Made by a program: the position numbers and the translations under genes
Origin: Trypanosoma brucei gambiense DAL972
Lineage: Eukaryota; Euglenozoa; Kinetoplastea; Trypanosomatida; Trypanosomatidae
Direction: 5' to 3'
Assembly (NCBI RefSeq): GCF_000210295.1
Contig: NC_026743.1
Location: forward strand, 1-64,000
Length of the DNA: 64,000 bases
The notes under the pieces: model-generated
Databases searched by the model: none
The model's input: only the letters and a program-made list of their open reading frames with translations
What the model was told of the DNA's origin: nothing
Shown: positions 58,340 through 64,000 of the stretch, piece by piece
Layout: each line of letters begins with the position of its first letter
Numbering within the stretch: position 1 is the stretch's first letter

Positions 58340-60265
58340 ATGCCCGAGGCGTATATTGAGGAAACACAAAGTAAACTGGGGGCTGTTATTAGTTCCCCAA
58401 AGTTATCTGAGAAACTCCTTTTGAAACCTCCTTTCCGTTTTTTGCATGACATTGTCACCAGTTTTATTAAAGCAACTGGCTTCCCTGAGGGTTTATATCC
58501 CGAAGATATGCTTGACAGTGCAAATGTATCCGATAAAGAAAAGAAGATACAATTCCTTAGTCTCCTTATTGCGGCCGTTGAGTCGGCAACGGGTTCAAAG
58601 GTGTCAGCCAATCCTTCTAAAATTGTCGCGGGACATGAACCTGATCAAACAAATGCATTACTTCAGTTACTTGCTTCTTGCGCTGCACTTCCGTCGGATA
58701 AAAAGGCAGCGGCCGTAAAGGCAGCAAAAAGTGCGGGAGACGCTACGAAATCATCAAGCAGCAAAGGCGGGGACGACGACGAGAAGCGCAAGCGACGCGA
58801 AGAAGAAAAGAAGAAACGAAAGGAAGAGGAAGGTGATGGTGAAAAGAAAAAGCATAAGGAAGAAGACGGAGAGAAAAAAAAGCACAAGGAGGAAGACGGC
58901 GAAAAGAAAAAACATAGGGAAGAGGATGGAGAAAAGAAGAAGCATAAAGAAGAGGACAGTGAGAAGAAGAAACGCAAGGAAGGAGAAGGGGAAGAAAAGA
59001 AGAAACATAAGGAAGAAGATGGTGAGAAAAAGAAACGAAAAGAGGAGGAAGGTGATGGTGAAAAGAAAAAGCATAGAGACGAAGATGGAGAAAAGAAAAA
59101 GCATCGGGAGGATGATGGAGAAAGAAAGAAGCGAAAGGAAGAGGAGGGTGATGGTGAAAAGAAGAAACACAAGGAAGAAGATGGCGAGAAGAAGAAACGA
59201 AAAGAGGAGGAGGGAGACGAGAAGAAAAAACATAGGGAAGACGAAAGTGAGAGAAAGAAACGAAAGGAGGAAGATGGAGAGAAAAAGAAACGAAAAGAGG
59301 AAGAAGGAGAGAAAAAGAAACGGAAGGAGGAGGATGGTGATGGTGAAAAGAAGAAACGTAGGGACGAGGATGATGAGGAACGCCGTAGGAGACATGAAGA
59401 GAGGAAGCGACAAGAAAAGAAAGCTGCTGAGCAGGCGCAAGGTAGTGCCGGAGCTGAGCCATCTGAAGGTAAGGGTGCGGATGGTACTACAGAAGGTGCT
59501 ACTGGCCAACAGCAATTACCAACACGTCAGCTTATCCGCAAATCGTCTGCGGGGAAAGCGCCACCACGTTCGAAGGCTTCGCACGAAGTTGTTGCTGATG
59601 ATGGTAGTTCTGCAAATGTTGCTGAAGTGATCCGTGAGACGAAGCGTGGTGCTGCCGGGGAGGGTTCTAAAGAAGATGGAGAGGAAAATGATTGGATGCG
59701 TGTCGCTGAGCAACAGGCCGCACGACCAACGAAAGACAGTGACGGGACTTTACAAGATGGTGAGGCAAAGGGATATCTCGGCCAGCAGGCTTTGCGAGCG
59801 AAGCGGGAGCAAGAAGAAGAGACCGCGCGTCTGGCGCAGGATGGTGGTGCACGAGGTCCTCGAGAGGGCGGTATTATTATTCACAGCAACAGGGCTGGTA
59901 AGAGCGGTGGCACCATGGCGGAGGGCGAACTCAGCAAACTTCGGCAACAACTTCAACTGTTGACGAAAGCTTCTAATCCTCTTGGAAAACTTTTGGAGTC
60001 GATTCACGATGACATCGACACAATGGGGCGGGAGTTGGAAATGTGGAGATCGGAGGCACGCAGCCAGGCGCTTGCTGCTGCTGATGCACGCCGGCAAACA
60101 ACAGAAAGTCTTCAGGAGGTACACGCCCAACTTCAGGCTCTAGAAGACGCTATAAGTGATCAAATATTGAAAAACCATAACATACGGCGCAATATCATCA
60201 GTAACGACAATGCCATTGCTGGAATGGTCCGCATGTTTGTTAATCCCGATGCCCTTACCCGTTAG
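58340..60265 (+). CDS. IFT54: intraflagellar transport protein IFT54 (TRAF3IP1/MIP-T3 family)
   Basis: An IFT-B complex component needed for flagellum assembly. The protein has 641 residues. Residues 1-120 form the MIP-T3 N-terminal (calponin-homology-like, tubulin-binding) domain: LSEKLLLKPPFRFLHDIVTS, FIKATGFPEGLYPEDML and KIQFLSLLIAAVES. Residues about 145-350 are a very charged tandem repeat built on EEDGEKKKHK/R units. After an Ala/Ser/Gly linker, the C-terminal about 110 residues form the coiled coil (ELSKLRQQLQLLTKASNPLG, LESIHDDIDTMGRELEMWRS) that binds IFT20 in other species. N-terminal CH-like domain, Lys/Glu repeat, C-terminal coiled coil is the family order. The gene lies next to a NEK kinase. 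Confidence 0.92.
   Translation: MPEAYIEETQSKLGAVISSPKLSEKLLLKPPFRFLHDIVTSFIKATGFPEGLYPEDMLDSANVSDKEKKIQFLSLLIAAVESATGSKVSANPSKIVAGHEPDQTNALLQLLASCAALPSDKKAAAVKAAKSAGDATKSSSSKGGDDDEKRKRREEEKKKRKEEEGDGEKKKHKEEDGEKKKHKEEDGEKKKHREEDGEKKKHKEEDSEKKKRKEGEGEEKKKHKEEDGEKKKRKEEEGDGEKKKHRDEDGEKKKHREDDGERKKRKEEEGDGEKKKHKEEDGEKKKRKEEEGDEKKKHREDESERKKRKEEDGEKKKRKEEEGEKKKRKEEDGDGEKKKRRDEDDEERRRRHEERKRQEKKAAEQAQGSAGAEPSEGKGADGTTEGATGQQQLPTRQLIRKSSAGKAPPRSKASHEVVADDGSSANVAEVIRETKRGAAGEGSKEDGEENDWMRVAEQQAARPTKDSDGTLQDGEAKGYLGQQALRAKREQEEETARLAQDGGARGPREGGIIIHSNRAGKSGGTMAEGELSKLRQQLQLLTKASNPLGKLLESIHDDIDTMGRELEMWRSEARSQALAAADARRQTTESLQEVHAQLQALEDAISDQILKNHNIRRNIISNDNAIAGMVRMFVNPDALTR
58800..59370 (+). repeat. 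coding minisatellite in IFT54 (E-E-D-G-E-K-K-K units)
   Basis: About 570 bases of imperfect tandem repeats of about 30 bases encode units such as EEDGEKKKHK and EEEGDGEKKKRK. Both alternative + frames and all minus frames are also open through it, purely because of the repeat, so frames such as 58731-59630 + and 58743-59515 - are shadows. Repeat number is likely to vary between strains (inference). Confidence 0.9.
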
Positions 60266-61206
60266 AATAGATGTTTTTCGCGTTTTTCCCTAATATTAAC
60301 CGTCGGCGTTTTCGACTGAAAAGTTACCTAGGTGGAGAATAGCACTGTGTGGATGCCATGCCGTGGAAGGGACTGCTTCTTGCGAGTGCGCTTGTATATG
60401 CGTTGGTCCCATGTCTCCAGCAGTTGCGTTATACCTTACATGTGGAGTAGATTACTCACTGTTACGCACGCCAAAACGCGTGACATACTTCTTGTTCTTT
60501 TTTTCTTTCATTTGTGTTGGTTGCTTGCATACCGTGGGCCGGTTGTGGGTAATGACAAGAGGTTTGGTTGCTTTCTCATATGCGATTGTACGCGAATCAG
60601 TATATACATATATATTTATATATATCTACATATGTGTGATTTGAATTATCATATTCACTTTATTTTCTGTTTGTACACACCAGTGCTGTTGGGATATTAT
60701 AATGGGTAGAGTTACATTCGAGACTTTTAATCCACGCTCTTCGCTCCACCCTAACAAGCAAACACACAAACATACATACACAAAAAGGAAACAGAAAGGG
60801 GCATACGTACTGGTTATTCAAGGGCTCCATTAGGCTTGTAGGTATTTTACTACACTGGTGTCACGGATTTACGCCTCCTGTTAACTGGTGTGAGTGAAGA
60901 GGTTGGGGTCTCACCAAAGGAGAGGAAGGGTTTTGTATTCGTTAGGACGGTGGAATATTACAGTCGGAAATTAGAGGAAGGAACTACTGCCCACACGGGC
61001 ATCGTAGCGTATACGTCCCCTCCACATTTTCGTCCCCCGATTTCTTTTAGTGAGTCCATTTACGGATTGTAGCACAAGGTGGGGTTATTGAGGGTTTATT
61101 ATTTTTGGTTTATTCATTCACTCATTCACTCACTTACTAGTGTATATATAAATAAATATACATACGTACGCACTTACATTTCGCATCTCACACTTAGTGT
61201 CAGTGA
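60266..61206. other. gene-free stretch, about 940 bases
   Basis: No gene is recognised. A TA-rich block lies at about 60600-60632 and a CACAAACATACATACACA stretch at about 60764-60782. The last part holds repeated CATTCACT units at about 61110-61130. A frame at 60332-60709 + crosses the TA repeat and has no motif. Confidence 0.5.
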
Positions 61207-63501
61207 ATGGAGAATTACACCCAACTTCGTGTGTTGGGGAAAGGTAGCTTTGGCTCCGCATGGTTAGTGCAACGTCGAAGCGACCGCGTGAAGTTTGTAG
61301 CTAAAGAGGTGAGATTAGCCGGTTTACGGCCTGCCGAACGGGACAGTGCCAAACGCGAGATTGACCTTCTTCGTACTCTTCACCATCCAAATATTACGCG
61401 ATATGTGGACCATTTTGAACACCGTGGTGCGTTGTATATTGTAATGGAGTATGCAGACGGTGGGGATCTGTATTCAGCAATTAGAAATCGCAGAGGCACG
61501 CGTTTCTCTGAAAAAGTGATTTTACACTATTTTTCACAGCTGTGTTTGGCTATGCTGCATTTGCATGAAAAGCACATTTTGCACCGTGACCTGAAAACGC
61601 AAAACGTTTTTCTGACGAGTGATGGGGTTGTTAAATTGGGTGACTTTGGTATTAGTACCGTGTTACGCAACACATTCGAACTGAGGCGGACAGTGTGCGG
61701 AACTCCGTATTATTTTTCGCCGGAGCTGTGCCTTAATAAACCGTACAACAATAAGAGTGATGTATGGGCCCTTGGCTGCATTTTATATGAACTGACGACC
61801 CTGACGCATGCTTTCGACGGAAACAATATGAAGGCCCTCGTACAGAAAATTCTAAAGGGTAGCTACCCGCCTATCCATAGTAGTTATTCGACTAGTTTGT
61901 CTAAGCTCATATCGTCAATGCTTCAGATTGATCCCCAACGGCGTCCAAGTGTTAGCGAAATTATTTCATCTCCATACATACGTGAGTCACTCTCATTACT
62001 GCAACGAGTGGTCAAAGATGCCCACAATAATAAAGGGCCATGCCAACTAGCAGGTGACAAGGAGCGGGCAGCAGCTGGATTTAAACAGCAGGAAAAGGCC
62101 CAGGAGGCCCCCATGCGGGCTGAAGAACGCCGTAAAGAAGAACACGCAAAGGCAATGCATGCTGCAAAGGAGCGATTACAACTCCGCATGCAAGGTGAAG
62201 CTCGAAATCGTGAAAATGAAGAGAAGTTGCGGCAACTGAAGCTGGACCAACGCCAAGCGGAAGTGGAGCAGAAGATAAGAAAACAAGAATTGGAAGCCCG
62301 TGTGCGGGAGCAGCGAAAACTACTTGAACAGCGAGCCAAAGCGCACGCACTGTTGGAGAAACAAAGGGAAGAGGAATGGGAGCGCAACATGAGGGAGCAT
62401 GCAGAGGAAGTTAGGCGAGGCCAAGGAGAGGAGGGTTGTGCACGTGACAACAGAGAAACAAACGCTCCTAACGATAGACCGTGTAATCGATACGGTGATG
62501 GTGGACGGCGGTCTCCATTGAAAGTCCCACCTTCTCCAACAGCAGCAGCAGAGTTGTACCGTGAGATGCGCCGCCAGGCAGCCCTGAATAAGCAGCGCTT
62601 TATGGAAGAGATGAAAGTAGAGCAACCACCTCCTGCCGTTAGCGGGCAACCCAACGGGAATGGGAAATTACCACCGAATAGGGGAGGGAATGCGTTGGGT
62701 AACCCTCTGGGGAATGGTCAGCAGCCGCAACCGATATCACCACTAGACGATATGGAAGCACGCCGCAAGGCTTATTGGGATATGCGGCGGGAGGCAGAAG
62801 AGAACAGGCGACGAGCACTGGCTTTAGAGGCAGGTCCAAGCGCTGTGCAGGTGGAACAACCCGAAGCGGCGCCCCCTAAGGAATCGGCAATGCCACACAT
62901 AGTGAAAAAGCCTGCACCACAGCAACGGCCGCAAGCCAATGATAACAAACCAAAGGATGTTTGCCCTTTGCTCTATGCAAAGCGCACCGCTAACAATGAG
63001 GGCCCGCCGTCGCCACAACTGGAGCCGAACACTCCCGCCAATAGGGTTGGAGTCTACCCTGAAGTTAGTCGCGCAGATTCTCCAGATAGTGGGACGGAGG
63101 TGAAGAGAGACGAGGATTATAACGCACTCCAGACTCTTATAGACAGGGCGCTGACAAAGAAGGGCGATCGTGAGAGTGATGAAGACTTCAATGATGAAGC
63201 GTTCGTGGACTCTGATATATCACGTTTTGTGCTGGATGGACGGACACTCGTGCTTCCGAAAGTGCAAGCCACAGATCCATTGATGCACCGTATCGAGTCT
63301 CTTCGCCTTTTCCTTGAGGGCGAACTTGGCGAGTCCAAACTCTTGGGAGCTTACCGGCAGATGAATGATATTAGTGCGGACGACGACGAAGCAATGCAGC
63401 GTGTTCGGGATGAACTTCCGGAAGCCCACCATAAATACATCCCAATCATTGCCCAACTGATTGTGTGCGAAGATGCATTTAATCGTCAAATGCTGCGGTA
63501 G
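61207..63501 (+). CDS. NEK (NIMA-related) protein kinase
   Basis: 764 residues. The kinase domain occupies about 4-260: LGKGSFGSAWLVQRR (Gly loop), VAKEVRL (Lys), HRDLKTQNVFL (catalytic loop), LGDFGIS, and TVCGTPYYFSPEL in the activation segment, with the HRDLKxxN and GTPYY(F/L)SPE features of NEKs. A coiled coil rich in Glu, Arg and Lys follows from about 300 to 420 (EEKLRQLKLDQRQAEVEQKI). Then comes a Pro/Gln/Asn-rich linker with two similar segments (AELYREMRRQAALNKQRFME and RRKAYWDMRREAEENRRRAL). The C-terminus is acidic (ESDEDFNDEAFVDSDIS). NEKs act in cilia, basal bodies and the cell cycle, and many are expanded in trypanosomatids. The start is the first ATG after the leader. Confidence 0.94.
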   Translation: MENYTQLRVLGKGSFGSAWLVQRRSDRVKFVAKEVRLAGLRPAERDSAKREIDLLRTLHHPNITRYVDHFEHRGALYIVMEYADGGDLYSAIRNRRGTRFSEKVILHYFSQLCLAMLHLHEKHILHRDLKTQNVFLTSDGVVKLGDFGISTVLRNTFELRRTVCGTPYYFSPELCLNKPYNNKSDVWALGCILYELTTLTHAFDGNNMKALVQKILKGSYPPIHSSYSTSLSKLISSMLQIDPQRRPSVSEIISSPYIRESLSLLQRVVKDAHNNKGPCQLAGDKERAAAGFKQQEKAQEAPMRAEERRKEEHAKAMHAAKERLQLRMQGEARNRENEEKLRQLKLDQRQAEVEQKIRKQELEARVREQRKLLEQRAKAHALLEKQREEEWERNMREHAEEVRRGQGEEGCARDNRETNAPNDRPCNRYGDGGRRSPLKVPPSPTAAAELYREMRRQAALNKQRFMEEMKVEQPPPAVSGQPNGNGKLPPNRGGNALGNPLGNGQQPQPISPLDDMEARRKAYWDMRREAEENRRRALALEAGPSAVQVEQPEAAPPKESAMPHIVKKPAPQQRPQANDNKPKDVCPLLYAKRTANNEGPPSPQLEPNTPANRVGVYPEVSRADSPDSGTEVKRDEDYNALQTLIDRALTKKGDRESDEDFNDEAFVDSDISRFVLDGRTLVLPKVQATDPLMHRIESLRLFLEGELGESKLLGAYRQMNDISADDDEAMQRVRDELPEAHHKYIPIIAQLIVCEDAFNRQMLR

Positions 63502-64000
63502 GGCTGGCACCGGTACATGTTTTTCTTTAGGGTGCGATTCCCATGAGTGGAGTGTAGCTTTAGATTTGTTGCTGAAAGAATATATTGGACTGTCAACTTC
63601 GTTTAGTTACTGTTTCCTCTTTTGGTATTTTTTTTGTTTCTTTCAGTTTGCTAGCGCCTAGTTGATTCACGTGGTTGTTTCTTCGTTTGTAGGCTGTTAT
63701 GTGGGCTCTGAGGGTTCTAGAACCATCTTCGTGTCATTTTGTTTTTTCTTTACTAATTCACCTCCCTTCTGATTTTTTCTTGTGGAAGAAGGGCCAACTA
63801 GGAGGAGGATTATAAAGGAAGAGGAGAAAGGTGCTGTTCTTTTCTTTTCAATCGGCATGCCACAGGAAGTGTTGTTTTCATTAACCAGCGCTCTCCTTTT
63901 ACTTTACTCGTGATCTGCTGAATGTATATATTTCACTTTTTGTTTACTTCAGTCGTAGTGTTGAGTCTTTTTTATTCCTCCCTTTTCTCTTTTTTCCAGA
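63502..64000. other. intergenic to window end
   Basis: The 3' UTR of the NEK gene. It ends in a T/C-rich tract (TTTTTTATTCCTCCCTTTTC) at about 63967-63996 that is probably the splicing signal of a gene outside the window. Confidence 0.5.

Noticed and set aside
58663..59515. Long minus-strand frames and alternate + frames across the IFT54 repeat
   Set aside because: They are made only of the tandem repeat read in other frames (Ser/Phe/Leu or Lys/Arg runs) and exist because the repeat contains no stop codons.
60332..60709. 125-codon + frame between IFT54 and NEK
   Set aside because: It begins with GTG, crosses a TA repeat and encodes only Cys/Leu/Ile-rich sequence without a motif.
1..64000. 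CRISPR arrays, bacterial promoters, ribosome binding sites or Rho-independent terminators
   Set aside because: The window is eukaryotic (kinetoplastid). The repeats seen are simple microsatellites or a coding minisatellite, with no spacer-repeat structure.

Overview
The window reads as a kinetoplastid nuclear chromosome, most likely Trypanosoma brucei. Every convincing gene is intronless and lies on the + strand. The genes are separated by pyrimidine-rich tracts followed by AG dinucleotides (spliced-leader trans-splice acceptors) and by UTRs full of TA, TG and homopolymer runs. Many of the proteins are kinetoplastid versions of eukaryotic proteins. From memory only, the gene order (Cbf5, ATP synthase gamma, RPS6, GAA1, proteasome alpha5, PEX14, COXVI, proteasome alpha2, an MCU paralogue, PUF1, DYRK, calcineurin B) matches the left part of T. 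brucei chromosome 10. No database was consulted.

Layout: 1-3646 is the 3' part of a damaged ingi-type non-LTR retrotransposon (reverse transcriptase, RNase H, five C2H2 fingers, 3' tail with poly(A)). It contains one frameshift and a stretch that looks like poor-quality sequence. From 3647 to 10289 there are about 6.6 kb without a convincing conserved gene. This stretch sits at the start of a long co-directional array, so it may hold the transcription start region. One small ORF (6972-7280) has a very good splice acceptor. From 10290 to the right edge the + strand carries one polycistronic unit of about 29 genes.

The polycistron mixes unrelated housekeeping functions, as expected in trypanosomes. 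RNA and translation: a noncanonical nucleotidyltransferase, Cbf5, ribosomal proteins S6, L37a and L32, PUF1 and a PPR protein. Mitochondrion: ATP synthase gamma, COXVI, an MCU paralogue, an SSE1-like 5' nuclease for kinetoplast DNA, and a heme-peroxidase-like protein. Proteolysis: proteasome alpha5 and alpha2. Membranes and organelles: V-ATPase c, GAA1, PEX14, a prenylated ubiquitin-fold protein and an F-box polytopic membrane protein. Calcium and signalling: an EF-hand-like protein, calcineurin B, a DYRK and a NEK kinase. Flagellum: IFT54.

I did not find a wholly new multi-gene system. The most interesting items are: a class I peroxidase-like membrane protein that has lost its distal catalytic residues; an F-box fused to a polytopic membrane domain; an MCU paralogue with Ser in place of the pore Asp; an ingi zinc knuckle apparently split by five C2H2 fingers; a recurring intergenic T-run/A-run dyad; and two possible unrecognised small ORFs.
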